Positions 28,999 through 37,858 of a DNA stretch of 64,000 nt are shown here, piece after piece. Source of the stretch: Brucellaceae bacterium (GTDB lineage Bacteria > Pseudomonadota > Alphaproteobacteria > Rhizobiales > Rhizobiaceae); assembly GCA_020637775.1 (NCBI GenBank), contig JACKJV010000011.1, positions 1-64,000 of the forward strand, given 5' to 3'. Within the stretch, counting starts at the first letter, position 1. Each line of letters opens with the position of its first letter. The position numbers were made by a program, and so were the translations under genes. The notes under the pieces are model-generated. The model did no database searches. It worked only from the letters and a program-made list of their open reading frames with translations, and was not told the origin of the DNA.

Positions 28999-30072
28999 TC
29001 AGCGGTTCCGGCCCGGCAGTGTGCCAAGGGCCGTGCGCAGCGCCTGCATGTCGGCGGGGGGCTCTGCGACGAAGCGCATCAGCTCGCCGGTTGACGGATG
29101 GCGGAATGCGAGCAGGCGGGCGTGCAGCGCCTGGCGCGGGAAGGCACGGACGATGTCGCCCACATCAGCGGGCAGGCGGTTGGCCTTCGTGGCAAAGGCC
29201 TGCCCATAGTCCGCGTCACCGATGAGCGGGTGGCCGATATGGGCCATGTGGACGCGGATCTGGTGGGTGCGGCCGGTTTCGAGACGGCATTCCACCAGCG
29301 CGGCATCGGCGGTGGCATCGGATTTGCCGCCGAAGCGCTCCAGCACGGTGAAATGGGTGACGGCGTGGCGCGCATCTGGATGGGTCTCGCGGACGACGGC
29401 CCTGCGGGTGCGGTCCTTGCCGGAGCGGCCAAGCGGGGCATCGATCGTTCCGGCCATGCGCGCCGGCAGGCCCCAGACAATGGCCCAATAGGCCCGTTCG
29501 AGATCGCCGGAGCGGCCATGATCGGCAAAGGCCTCCGACAGAATGCGATGGGCCAGATCGGTCTTGGCCGCGACCATGACGCCGGACGTGTCCTTGTCGA
29601 GGCGATGGACGATGCCGGGCCGGCGGACGCCGCCAATGCCCGACAGGCTGTCGCCGCAGTGATGGATGAGGGCGTTGACCAGCGTTCCGGACGGATTGCC
29701 GGCGCCGGGATGAACGACGAGTCCTGCCGGCTTGTTGATGACGATCAACTGATCGTCCTCGTGGAGGATTTCCAGCGCGATGGCCTGCGCCTGCGGTTCT
29801 GCCGGTTCGGGCAAAGGGATGGCGATGCGGATGGTTTCGCCGCCGGCAAGTTTCGTCTTCGGTCCGGTGGCGGGCTTCCCGTCGAGCGTCACGGCCCCTG
29901 CCTTGATCAGCGCCTGGATGCGCGCGCGCGACAGGTCGGGAGCGAGTTCGGCTGCGAGCCACTGATCGATTCGCCACCCCGCGGCATCCGGTCCGGCCGT
30001 CAGCACTTTCCTTGTGCTGCCGTTTTCGCTAACAGAGCCGGGATCCGAATTTTCCGGAGTATTGACGGACAT
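28999..30072 (-). CDS. RluA-family rRNA pseudouridine synthase (RluD-like)
   Basis: Isomerises specific uridines, most likely in 23S rRNA. The 357 residues have an N-terminal S4 RNA-binding domain (about 35-95, RARIQALIKAGAVTLDG) and a catalytic domain with HRLDKDTSGVMV containing the nucleophilic aspartate. KPAGLVVHPG and the C-terminal GRTHQIRVHMA signature follow. The long bodies of RluD and RluC are alike, so I leave the symbol open, though RluD is likely. Its start codon overlaps that of the divergent DUF6476-like gene by two bases. Confidence 0.9.
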   Translation of the reverse strand: MSVNTPENSDPGSVSENGSTRKVLTAGPDAAGWRIDQWLAAELAPDLSRARIQALIKAGAVTLDGKPATGPKTKLAGGETIRIAIPLPEPAEPQAQAIALEILHEDDQLIVINKPAGLVVHPGAGNPSGTLVNALIHHCGDSLSGIGGVRRPGIVHRLDKDTSGVMVAAKTDLAHRILSEAFADHGRSGDLERAYWAIVWGLPARMAGTIDAPLGRSGKDRTRRAVVRETHPDARHAVTHFTVLERFGGKSDATADAALVECRLETGRTHQIRVHMAHIGHPLIGDADYGQAFATKANRLPADVGDIVRAFPRQALHARLLAFRHPSTGELMRFVAEPPADMQALRTALGTLPGRNR

Positions 30073-30466
30073 GAATGCACCCAACCCGCGTGACGCCTTC
30101 GACGAGGACCAGCCGCTCGATCCGGCGGTGGAAAAGGTCCGGCGCAAGATGGTGCGCTTCTTCGCCATCAATATCGGCATCCTGATGCTGGCCCTTATGG
30201 CCGTGCTGGCGGCGATTGTCTACAAGTCGACGCAGGAGACGGGCGAGGATAACGCTGCCGTGAATGCGGCCGTGCCGGGTGAGGGGGGCGGTCTTTCCTC
30301 CGCACCCATCGTGATTTCAGCGGGCGAGCGGGTGGTTTCGCAATCCCTCGACGGCAATCGCGTGTCGCTGCTGATCGAAGCGGAGACCGGGCGCCAGACG
30401 CTGCTGATCGCCGACCTGGCCAGCGGCCGCGTGATTGCACGCATCCCCGTCGAACAGGCCCGCTGA
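30071..30466 (+). CDS. small single-span membrane protein (DUF6476-like)
   Basis: The 131-residue product has a polar N terminus ending VEKVRRKMVRFF, one membrane helix (about 35-56, INIGILMLALMAVLAAIVY) and a periplasmic beta-rich part with GNRVSLLIEAETGRQTLLIADLASGRV. The arrangement next to an RluA-family gene and the N-terminal motif match what I recall as DUF6476 in rhizobia. The chosen ATG (30071) is head-to-head with the neighbouring start codon. An earlier frame start (30014) would overlap the RluA-family coding region. Confidence 0.75.
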   Translation: MNAPNPRDAFDEDQPLDPAVEKVRRKMVRFFAINIGILMLALMAVLAAIVYKSTQETGEDNAAVNAAVPGEGGGLSSAPIVISAGERVVSQSLDGNRVSLLIEAETGRQTLLIADLASGRVIARIPVEQAR

Positions 30467-30558
30467 GGGTGGACCGGGACCGCGCTCGCTTTTTGTTGCC
30501 GGCTGTTGTTTTGCGCTTGCGCGGCCGGGGCAAGAGGCCTATATCCGCGTCCAGACAC

Positions 30559-30633
30559 GCTCCCATCGTCTAGCGGTCAGGACGCCGCCCTCTCACGGCG
30601 GAAACAGGGGTTCGATTCCCCTTGGGAGTACCA
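30559..30633 (+). tRNA. tRNA-Glu (CTC anticodon)
   Basis: Cloverleaf with acceptor stem GCTCCCA / TGGGAGT, anticodon stem CCGCC / GGCGG around loop CTCTCAC (anticodon CTC), and T-arm GGGGTTCGATTCCCC. The discriminator A is followed by an encoded CCA (30631-30633). A T-rich stretch follows at 30634-30671. Conserved core genes end here and accessory genes begin. Confidence 0.96.
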
Positions 30634-31185
30634 AGACCTTTTTCAGCCTTTGTCTTTTTCGACTTTTTCGGAAGAGTTGCGCACTTTCGGTAAGCCCGGG
30701 AAAAGGTGCGGCTACTCATTCCTCTCCATCTGGTGAAGCGAACATGGCGCCTTGCGTCTGATCCTCAATGGAGGACATGGAGTCTTCTCCGACGGCAATC
30801 CTTGGTTCTGCAACCCGACCATCAGCGACCTCGCGCAGGATCTGCCCTGGACCCCCAGCCTCTCCTACCGCTTCTCCGGCAATCGTGGCGCTTTCGCTCC
30901 TGTGGCAGCGCCTTGCCGGGACAAACGTCGTGAGCGGGCCGGCTGCAGTCGCGATCCTGTCGCTCGTGGCGGTCCTGGCGGGCGGCGCAGAGCTGCAAGC
31001 CAGTGGCCCTTTCACACCGACGGTATCTGGTTTTCGGCTTGCCAGTTTGAAGCACGGGGCCAGGTGAAAGGGCCAGTGGACTGCGTCTGCAAGGAAAAGA
31101 TCCTGACGGTGGCTGCCGTGGAGTGGCATCAGCGTGGTCAAGACCAGCTTGTGATGCTAAGCAAATCAGCAAGGCAAACAATGGC
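30634..31185. other. 552-base stretch after tRNA-Glu with no supportable gene
   Basis: Several open frames cross this stretch on both strands (for example 30752-31189 and 30716-31141 reversed), but none has a convincing ribosome-binding site or a recognisable domain. The first 40 bases are T-rich and may terminate the tRNA transcript. The remainder could be a decayed gene or an integration scar next to the tRNA. It also contains the promoter region of the IclR-type gene. Confidence 0.5.
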
Positions 31186-32028
31186 ATGATCGATATGGCG
31201 GCAGGCGAGAACGCGGGCGAGGGGTTGAAAGAGGCGGCGACGGGCAAAGCCCGGACACCACGTGGCGTGCAGTCCATCGAGACCGGCGGCGCCATCCTCA
31301 CCGCGCTTGCCAAAGCCGGCGGGCCGGTCAAACTGCGCGATCTGGCAGAAACGCTGGGCATGGCATCGGCGCAATTGCACCCTTATCTCGTCAGTTTCCG
31401 AAACATCAACATGGTGGAACAGACCGAAACGGGACAATATCAGCTCGGCCCCTTTGCTCTGCATCTCGGCCTTACACGGTTGCGAAACCAGAACGCCTAT
31501 CGCGAAACGATCCGGCGTGTCCCGGAACTGGCCGATACGCTGCAGCTCATGGTGTCAATCAGCGTCTGGGGCATGCATGGGCCGACCATCGTCTATCTGC
31601 AGGAATCGGAAGCCCGCATCCATTCCAATGTCGTGGTCGGCGGCACCTATATGGTGACCATGACGGCGACCGGCCGTGCCTTCGCCGCGTTCATGCCATC
31701 GAAGATAACCGAGCCGCTGGCGCGTGCCGAACTGGACGGACGCGCGCCGCCGCTCTACGCGATTCCGGGTGTCAGCGCGGAAACCTTCCGGCGGGAGGTC
31801 GCCGAGGTGCGGCGCCTTGGTTATTCCATCACGAGGGACGCGCCGATTCCCGGCGTCAGCGCGGTGGCCGCGCCAGTCTTCGACCATACCGGGACCGTGC
31901 AACTGGTCGTGACCGCCATCGGCCCGTCGAACTATATCGACCTTTCGCCCGACGGCCCCTGCGTAACTCGCCTTATGGCGTTCACGCAGGCGCTTTCACA
32001 CGATCTCGGGCATTTCGACGGCCAATGA
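31186..32028 (+). CDS. IclR-family transcriptional regulator
   Basis: The 280-residue product has a winged helix-turn-helix N-terminal domain (about 30-90; SIETGGAILTALAKAGGPVKLRDLAETLGM) and a C-terminal ligand-binding IclR domain. The C-terminal domain carries TATGRAFAAFMP and GVSAVAAPVFDHTGTVQLVVT. ATG 31186 is chosen; 31195 is an alternative. It stands immediately before the convergent flavoprotein gene and near the divergent SDR/TRAP promoter region, so it is the likely local regulator of that catabolic set. The effector is unknown. Confidence 0.9.
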   Translation: MIDMAAGENAGEGLKEAATGKARTPRGVQSIETGGAILTALAKAGGPVKLRDLAETLGMASAQLHPYLVSFRNINMVEQTETGQYQLGPFALHLGLTRLRNQNAYRETIRRVPELADTLQLMVSISVWGMHGPTIVYLQESEARIHSNVVVGGTYMVTMTATGRAFAAFMPSKITEPLARAELDGRAPPLYAIPGVSAETFRREVAEVRRLGYSITRDAPIPGVSAVAAPVFDHTGTVQLVVTAIGPSNYIDLSPDGPCVTRLMAFTQALSHDLGHFDGQ

Positions 32029-32035
32029 CGCCACC

Positions 32036-33736
32036 TCAGTGGTTGGCGCCGGACATGTGCCGGGCGGCGATGTAGCCGAAGGTGATCGCCGGACCGAGCG
32101 TGATGCCTCCACCGGGATAATTGCCGCCCATGATGGACGCGGCGTCATTTCCGGCTGCGTAAAGCCCCTGGATCGGCTTGCCGTCGCCATCGAGCACGCG
32201 GGCGTTCTCGTCGCTGCGCAGGCCCGAGAAGGTGCCAAGATCGCCGACGAAGAGCTTGACCGCATAGAACGGTCCCTTCTCGACCGGAGCGAGACACGGA
32301 TTGGGTTTGTGCTCGGGATCGCCCAGCGAGAGATTGTAGGCGGTGGAGCCCTTGTGGAATTCGGGATCCTCGCCACGGCGCGCCGGTTCATTGTAGCGGG
32401 CGACAGTGCGCTCGAGTTCCTCACCGTCCACGCCGATCTGCGCCGCCAGGTCTTTCAGCGTCTTGCCTTGCGCCAGGTAGCCGGAGCGGATGTGCTGGCC
32501 GAAGGGAACCGGCGCCGGCTTGACATAACCAAGGCCGTATTTGCGCAAGGTCTTGTGGTCGGCGATGAAAAAGGCGCAGATCTCGCCGTCTTCCTCGCGG
32601 CAGCGCCTGACCATGGCCTGGCAGAAATCGTGGTAGGAATTGGCCTCGTTGACGAAGCGCCGGCCGGACCGCGTCACGGCAATGACGCCCGGTTTCGAGC
32701 GATCGACGAAGTGGGGGAAGACGCCCAGCGTGCCATCAGCGCGCGGCGGGCGCGACACGGGCACCCAGGCGGCCGAATGCGGCAGCGTGTCGTCCACCGT
32801 GGCGCCGACGGCTTCACCAAGGCGCAGACCGTCGCCGGTATTTCCGGGTGGGGCCGGGGACACATGTTCGTAACCCGATGGCGAATGCGGGAACAGCGCC
32901 TTGCGGCGCACGGGATCCTGCGGAAAGCCGCCGGCGGCCAGCACGACGCCCTTGCGCGCGGTCACTTCCACAGGGCCTTCGCGGGTATCGACAATGGCGC
33001 CCGTGACGCGGCCCTTGCCATCGTCGATCAGTTCGCGAACCGGCGCGTCGGTCCAGATGGGGACGTTCCTGTCGAAACAGGATTTGGCGAGGCGCGCGAC
33101 CAGCGCATTGCCGTTCATCAGGCGCATCGGTCTGCCATGAAAGGCCATGTCACGAAGGAATTTCAGGAAGAGCCTTGCAACGTAGAAGGCCGAGACCGGC
33201 GACTTTGTCACATTGAAGAAATGCAGCAATTCCTTGCCGGAGCCGATCATCATGCCAAGAAAGGTGATCTCCGAGAGCGGAGGGCGCAAGCGTCGGATCT
33301 CGCTTTTCAGTTCGCGTCCGTCATAGGGGCGTGCCACGATCGACCGGCCGCCCGGCATGCCGCCTGGCGCGTCGGGGTGATAGTCGGCAAAGGTCGGGCC
33401 GAGATCGAACTGCAGGGCCGTGTTCTGTTCGAAGAATTCAACCGCCCTGGGCCCGGTTTCCAGAAAGGCATCCACACGGGCCGCATCGAAATGATCGCCT
33501 GCCTCATGCTGGAGGTAGGTTCGCGCCTTCTCGATGCTGTCCTCCACGCCTTCGCGTCTGGCAGGTCCGTTGCACGGGATCCACATCCAACCGCCCGAGC
33601 GCGCCGTCGTGCCGCCGAAGACATGCTCCTTTTCCACCACCAGCACATCGAGATTGCGATGGGCGGCTGAAACGGCAGCGGAAAGACCGCCCGCACCGGA
33701 GCCGACAACGAGGACATCGCAGGTCTTCGTCTTCAT
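32036..33736 (-). CDS. FAD-dependent oxidoreductase of the KstD/fumarate-reductase flavoprotein family
   Basis: The 566-residue flavoprotein has an N-terminal Rossmann FAD motif (VVGSGAGGLSAAVSAAH), then VVEKEHVFGGTTARSGGWMW, typical of 3-ketosteroid dehydrogenase-like proteins. The C-terminal FAD closing segment is GLYAAGNDAASIMGGNYPGGGITLGPA. The Y-rich PGGGITLGPA tail is shared by KstD and related 2-enoate dehydrogenases. The substrate is unresolved: a steroid or another cyclic ketone or acid imported by the adjacent TRAP system is possible. It is probably co-transcribed with the SDR gene 28 bases upstream. Confidence 0.88.
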   Translation of the reverse strand: MKTKTCDVLVVGSGAGGLSAAVSAAHRNLDVLVVEKEHVFGGTTARSGGWMWIPCNGPARREGVEDSIEKARTYLQHEAGDHFDAARVDAFLETGPRAVEFFEQNTALQFDLGPTFADYHPDAPGGMPGGRSIVARPYDGRELKSEIRRLRPPLSEITFLGMMIGSGKELLHFFNVTKSPVSAFYVARLFLKFLRDMAFHGRPMRLMNGNALVARLAKSCFDRNVPIWTDAPVRELIDDGKGRVTGAIVDTREGPVEVTARKGVVLAAGGFPQDPVRRKALFPHSPSGYEHVSPAPPGNTGDGLRLGEAVGATVDDTLPHSAAWVPVSRPPRADGTLGVFPHFVDRSKPGVIAVTRSGRRFVNEANSYHDFCQAMVRRCREEDGEICAFFIADHKTLRKYGLGYVKPAPVPFGQHIRSGYLAQGKTLKDLAAQIGVDGEELERTVARYNEPARRGEDPEFHKGSTAYNLSLGDPEHKPNPCLAPVEKGPFYAVKLFVGDLGTFSGLRSDENARVLDGDGKPIQGLYAAGNDAASIMGGNYPGGGITLGPAITFGYIAARHMSGANH

Positions 33737-33764
33737 CTCTGGGTTCCTTCCCTTGTATTCGTCA

Positions 33765-34517
33765 TCATGCTGCAAGATAGCCACCGTCAACGGGCAGGAT
33801 GGCGCCCGTGACGTAACTCGACATGGCCGATGCCAGGAACAGCACCGGCCCGACGAGCTCCTCCGGCTGGCCGGTGCGGCCCATGGGCGTGTGCGCCATG
33901 AAACGGCCGATGGCATCGGGATTGGCGCGGGTGGTATCTGTCATCGGCGTCTCGATCACGCCCGGCGCCAGCGCGTTCACACGAATGCCACGCGGGGCCA
34001 GTTCGTGGGCCAGCGCTTTGGTGAACTGGGCGATGGCACCTTTGCTGGCGACATAGGCCGGGATGCCCGGCCCGGCGGAAAAGGCCATGATCGAGGCCAG
34101 GTTGACGATGCGGCCGCCGGTCTTCTCAAGCTGTGGCAGGAAGGCGCGCACCATGTTGCGCGTGCCGTCGACATTGACCCGGAAGGTGTCATCCCAATCC
34201 CGATCGAAGTCTGCGCCGTCAATCCCGTTGCGTCTGATGATGCCGGCATTGTTGACAAGAATGGCGGTGTCGCCGAGCTCGCCGGCGACGCGGGCGGCGA
34301 ATGCACGCGCCGCGGCGCCGTCCGCGACATCGACCCGGGCCGACACGGCGGTCCCGCCGGAGGAAGCAATCATTGCGGCGGTTTCGGCGGCGGTTTCCTT
34401 GTCAATGTCGGCAACGGCGACCTTCGCTCCGGCATTGGCCAGGCCGATCGCGATGGCGCGGCCATTGCCCTGTCCGCCTCCCGTGACCACGGCGACGCAG
34501 CCCTCGATGTCGATCAT
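33765..34517 (-). CDS. short-chain dehydrogenase/reductase
   Basis: Classical SDR of 250 residues with NAD(P)-binding TGGGQGNGRAIAIGLANAGA, the NNAG motif in ILVNNAGI, catalytic Ser in LASIMAF, and YxxxK in AYVASKGA. DVADG and a DID acidic pair after beta-2 suggest NAD preference. ATG 34517 has GGAG ten bases upstream; GTG 34529 is the alternative. It is the first gene of the leftward unit with the flavoprotein and diverges from the TRAP operon. Confidence 0.92.
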   Translation of the reverse strand: MIDIEGCVAVVTGGGQGNGRAIAIGLANAGAKVAVADIDKETAAETAAMIASSGGTAVSARVDVADGAAARAFAARVAGELGDTAILVNNAGIIRRNGIDGADFDRDWDDTFRVNVDGTRNMVRAFLPQLEKTGGRIVNLASIMAFSAGPGIPAYVASKGAIAQFTKALAHELAPRGIRVNALAPGVIETPMTDTTRANPDAIGRFMAHTPMGRTGQPEELVGPVLFLASAMSSYVTGAILPVDGGYLAA

Positions 34518-34532
34518 GCCTGGCTCCACAAA

Positions 34533-34566
34533 TTAGGTTATTGCTAACACGTTTGATTATCGCTAA
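34533..34566. promoter_or_regulatory. AT-rich repeated element in the SDR/TRAP divergent region (candidate IclR operator)
   Basis: Two near-identical ten-mers, TTATTGCTAA (34538) and TTATCGCTAA (34557), repeat 19 bases apart. Each sits in a short palindrome (TTAG...CTAA and ATTA-TCGC-TAAT). The element stands out as AT-rich in a GC-rich region, between the two divergent starts. Assignment to the nearby IclR protein is inference. Confidence 0.4.
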
Positions 34567-34678
34567 TGTTGTTCCCAGGCAAGACGGTGGGGAAAAATTC
34601 TGCCGCCTTGGCGAAAACCGGCGCAGAGAGGGTGCCGGGGAGGAAACCGCGCCGACGGGCGCAAACCGGGAGGATACC

Positions 34679-35716
34679 ATGAGGAAACGGCTTGTGGCCG
34701 CGGCGCTGGCCGCCGCAACCATGCTTTCAACAGCTCCGGCATTTGCCGAGAGCCATGATCTTCAAAGCGTTTTCGGGCTGCAGGTGCCTTCGATCGGCCA
34801 AAGTCCGGTCAAGTGGGCCGAGCGCGTGAAATTGATGACCGGCGGTGAAGTGGACATCAAGGTTCATGGCGCGGGCGATTTCGTTCCGGGCTTTGAAGTT
34901 TTCGGCGCGGTGTCATCCGGAGCGCTGCCGATGGGCTTCGACTGGATCGGATACTGGGCGCAGACCATTCCCGTTGCCAATCTCGTGGGCTCCATGCCGT
35001 TCGGCCCGAGCCCTGATGTGGCGCTGGCCTGGATGTTCGAAGGCGGTGGCATGGAGATCATCCAGAAGGCCTATGATCCGCACGGGGTCAAGGTCATTCC
35101 CTGCCACCTGGTCGTGCCGGAGGCGGGCGGCTGGTTCAACAAGGAAATCAACTCGGTCGACGACTTCAAGGGTCTGAACATGCGCATCGCCGGCCTTGGC
35201 GGCAAGGCGCTGGCGAAGCTGGGTGCCAACACCCAGCTCGTGCCGGCCGGCGAGATCTATGTCTCGCTGGAGACCGGGCGCATCGACGCGACCGAATTCT
35301 CCGCGCCGCAGCTCGACATCGGCCTCGGCTTCCAGAAGGTGGCGAAGTATTATTACTTCCCCGGCTGGCATCAGCCTTCGAGCTGGGATTCCATCATCAT
35401 CAACATGGATGTCTGGAACGGCTTCGACGAGGCGACGCAATCCATCATGGTCGAGGCCTGCAAGGCAAACATCACCTACAATCTCGGCGACCAGCTCAAC
35501 GCGCAAGCCGATGCCATCGCCAAGATCCGTGAAGCCGGAGTCGAGGTGCGCCGCTTCCCCGACGAGGTTCTTTCCGGCATTCGCGAACAGGCCGAGGCCG
35601 TTCTGGCCGAGGAAGCAGCAGCCGATCCGATCTTCAAGGAAGCCTACGAATCGCTGACCGCCTACATGGACCGTGTCGGTGAATGGGAAGCCCTTCAGGC
35701 CATTCCGAAGAAGTGA
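34679..35716 (+). CDS. dctP: TRAP transporter solute-binding protein DctP family
   Basis: Periplasmic binding subunit of a TRAP importer. The 345-residue product has a signal peptide ending AFAESHD, the DctP domain with GLNMRIAGLGGKALAKLG, whose arginine normally binds the substrate carboxylate, and LETGRIDATEFSAP. The tail KYYYFPGWHQP resembles the TakP-like 2-oxo-acid subgroup. A strong GGGAGG ribosome-binding site precedes it. A perfect hairpin follows before dctQ, as expected for a binding protein made in excess. Confidence 0.93.
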   Translation: MRKRLVAAALAAATMLSTAPAFAESHDLQSVFGLQVPSIGQSPVKWAERVKLMTGGEVDIKVHGAGDFVPGFEVFGAVSSGALPMGFDWIGYWAQTIPVANLVGSMPFGPSPDVALAWMFEGGGMEIIQKAYDPHGVKVIPCHLVVPEAGGWFNKEINSVDDFKGLNMRIAGLGGKALAKLGANTQLVPAGEIYVSLETGRIDATEFSAPQLDIGLGFQKVAKYYYFPGWHQPSSWDSIIINMDVWNGFDEATQSIMVEACKANITYNLGDQLNAQADAIAKIREAGVEVRRFPDEVLSGIREQAEAVLAEEAAADPIFKEAYESLTAYMDRVGEWEALQAIPKK

Positions 35717-35755
35717 GACATGGACGCGGACCCGGGTTCGGGTCATGCTGACATG

Positions 35756-35782
35756 ACGTCCCGGCAAACCTTGCCGGGACGT
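35756..35782 (+). other. perfect intercistronic hairpin between dctP and dctQ
   Basis: 12-bp stem ACGTCCCGGCAA / TTGCCGGGACGT with loop ACC. There is no T-run, so it is more likely an attenuating or 3'-end-stabilising structure that raises dctP over dctQM than a full terminator. Confidence 0.7.
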
Positions 35783-35835
35783 TTATCCGGGATATTGCGC
35801 CGGCTATCGGCACCCATGCGCGCGAGATCGCTTTC

Positions 35836-36402
35836 ATGACCATTGTGCTCGACAGGATATTTGCGGCGTGCTCCTGGCCCGGCCGCATCGTCGGCTGGCT
35901 CATCCTGCCGCTGATTGCCAGCGTCTGCCTCACGGTGCTGGCGGCACAACTGGGCCTCAACGTCCTGGCCGAGTGGGGTGTGGCCGTGCCGGTCTTCGGC
36001 AAGGCGCTGACGGTCAACTCCCTCCTGGATCTGCAATGGCACATCTTCGCGCTGATCGTTCTCTTCGGCGGCGTCTACGCCTATCGGGACAATACCCACG
36101 TTTCCGTCGATGTCTTTTCGTCCGCCCTGCCGGAGCGCTCCCGCCTCATCGTGCGCACGATCGGCGACCTCATCTTCCTCCTTCCCTTCTGTCTTGTCAT
36201 TGCCTGGTATGGCGCAAGCTTCGCCGAAAAGGCCTTCATGACGGGCGAGGGGTCCACCTATGGCGGCCTCATGGACCGCTGGCTCATCAAGGCGGCGATC
36301 CCGGTATCGTTCACGCTGCTCGGTATCAGCGCCGTGATCCGCGCCGTGCTGACATTGCGCCGCATCATGGAAATGCGTGGAGAGAGATCATCCCATGGGT
36401 GA
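35836..36402 (+). CDS. dctQ: TRAP transporter small membrane subunit DctQ
   Basis: Four-helix small subunit of a TRAP transporter, 188 residues. Membrane segments lie near 18-38, 68-84, 105-124 and 150-170, with DLQWHIFALIVLFGGVYAYRDNTHVSVD spanning the family-typical second and third parts. It overlaps dctM by 8 bases and pairs with it to form the membrane complex. Confidence 0.9.
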   Translation: MTIVLDRIFAACSWPGRIVGWLILPLIASVCLTVLAAQLGLNVLAEWGVAVPVFGKALTVNSLLDLQWHIFALIVLFGGVYAYRDNTHVSVDVFSSALPERSRLIVRTIGDLIFLLPFCLVIAWYGASFAEKAFMTGEGSTYGGLMDRWLIKAAIPVSFTLLGISAVIRAVLTLRRIMEMRGERSSHG

Positions 36403-37741
36403 CGCCTATCTCCTGCCCATCCTGATGCTGATCGGCCTGATGGCTGGCATCTTTTCCGGCTATCCGGTGGCTTTCGTGCTGGCGGGCGTCGGTCTCCTCT
36501 TCGCCTTTGCCAGTGGCGTGCCGATGCTGTTCCTGTCGCTCGGTGTGTCGCGCATCCATTCCGGCATCCTGACCAACTGGCTGCTGATCGCCATTCCGCT
36601 GTTCGTCTTCATGGGCCTGATGCTGGAACGCTCGGGCGTTGCCCAGCGGCTGCTGCGCTCGCTCGCCTCGCTGTTTCGCGGCCTGCCCGGCGGTTATGCC
36701 TTTGCCGTTGCGATCATCGGGATCGTCATGGCGGCCTCCACCGGCATCATCGGCGCGTCGGTGGTGCTGATGGGCATGATGGCGCTGCCGACCATGCTGA
36801 AGAACGGCTATGACGCCCGCATCTCCACCGGCCTCATCGCCTCCAGCGGCACGCTCGGCATCCTCATTCCGCCCAGCGTCATGCTGATCGTGCTCGGCGA
36901 CCAGTTGCGGGTGTCGGTGGGCGACCTGTTCATGGGCGCGGTGGGGCCGGGCCTACTGCTCGGGCTGCTCTATATCGGCTTCCTGACCTTCGTCGCGATT
37001 TTTCAGCCGCACCGCATGCCGGCCGCCAAGCCCGAAGGCGGGCCGTCAAGCATGGCAGAAGCGTTGTTCGACCTGACGCGCGACCTGCTGGCGCCGGTGG
37101 CGCTCATCGTCGCGGTGCTCGGCACGATCGTGACCGGCATTGCCACGCCGACCGAATCGGCGGCCATCGGGGCACTCGGCGCCATGATCCTCGCGCTGAT
37201 GTCGGGAAACCTGAACCTGGCCGTGTTCACCGATGCCTTGCGCGACACGACCAAGACCACGGCCATGATCATCTTCGTGATGATGGGCGCCACGGTGTTC
37301 AGCGTCATATTCCGCAAGCTCGGCGGCGACCAGATGGTGATGGATGCCTTTTCACTGCACGGTGACAATCCCTATGCCGTGCTGCTGACGATCATGGCCC
37401 TGGTCTTCGTCCTCGGCTTTTTCCTCGAATGGGTGGAAATCTCGCTCGTCGTGGTGCCGATCGTCGCTCCCATCGTTGCGGGGCTGGACTTCGGACTGCC
37501 AAGGGAACAGACGCTGATCTGGTTCGCCATCGCCCTGTCGGTGAACCTGCAGACCTCCTTCCTGACACCGCCTTTCGGTTATGCGCTTTTCTACCTGCGC
37601 GGTATCGCACCGAAAGGGGTGGGGATCGGCACCATCTATCGCGGCATCATCCCGTTCGTGATCCTGCAACTCATTGCCCTGACCATGGTCATTCTCTGGC
37701 CGCAAATCACGCTCTGGTTGCCTGGCTACCTGGCGCAGTGA
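36395..37741 (+). CDS. dctM: TRAP transporter large membrane subunit DctM
   Basis: Twelve-helix sodium-coupled permease subunit (448 residues). It begins DAYLLPILMLIGLMAGIFSGYPVAFVLAG, has the GIIGASVVLMGMMALPTM and GTLGILIPPSVMLIVLG re-entrant motifs and ends in ILWPQITLWLP. ATG 36395 has GGAGAG upstream and overlaps the dctQ stop. With dctP and dctQ it makes a complete organic-anion importer. Confidence 0.93.
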   Translation: MGDAYLLPILMLIGLMAGIFSGYPVAFVLAGVGLLFAFASGVPMLFLSLGVSRIHSGILTNWLLIAIPLFVFMGLMLERSGVAQRLLRSLASLFRGLPGGYAFAVAIIGIVMAASTGIIGASVVLMGMMALPTMLKNGYDARISTGLIASSGTLGILIPPSVMLIVLGDQLRVSVGDLFMGAVGPGLLLGLLYIGFLTFVAIFQPHRMPAAKPEGGPSSMAEALFDLTRDLLAPVALIVAVLGTIVTGIATPTESAAIGALGAMILALMSGNLNLAVFTDALRDTTKTTAMIIFVMMGATVFSVIFRKLGGDQMVMDAFSLHGDNPYAVLLTIMALVFVLGFFLEWVEISLVVVPIVAPIVAGLDFGLPREQTLIWFAIALSVNLQTSFLTPPFGYALFYLRGIAPKGVGIGTIYRGIIPFVILQLIALTMVILWPQITLWLPGYLAQ

Positions 37742-37858
37742 TTCCGCGTCTGACCGCCGCCATTGTCTGGCGATCGAATCCGGTCAAACCGGCAACGCCT
37801 TTGCGTTTTGAAATCCGGCGGGAAACTTGTAACCAAGCCGAAGGCCATCGAAGGGCAA

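Noticed and set aside
30716..31189. Overlapping open frames on both strands after tRNA-Glu
   Set aside because: No recognisable domain, no convincing ribosome-binding site and no consistent codon bias; listed as an empty stretch.
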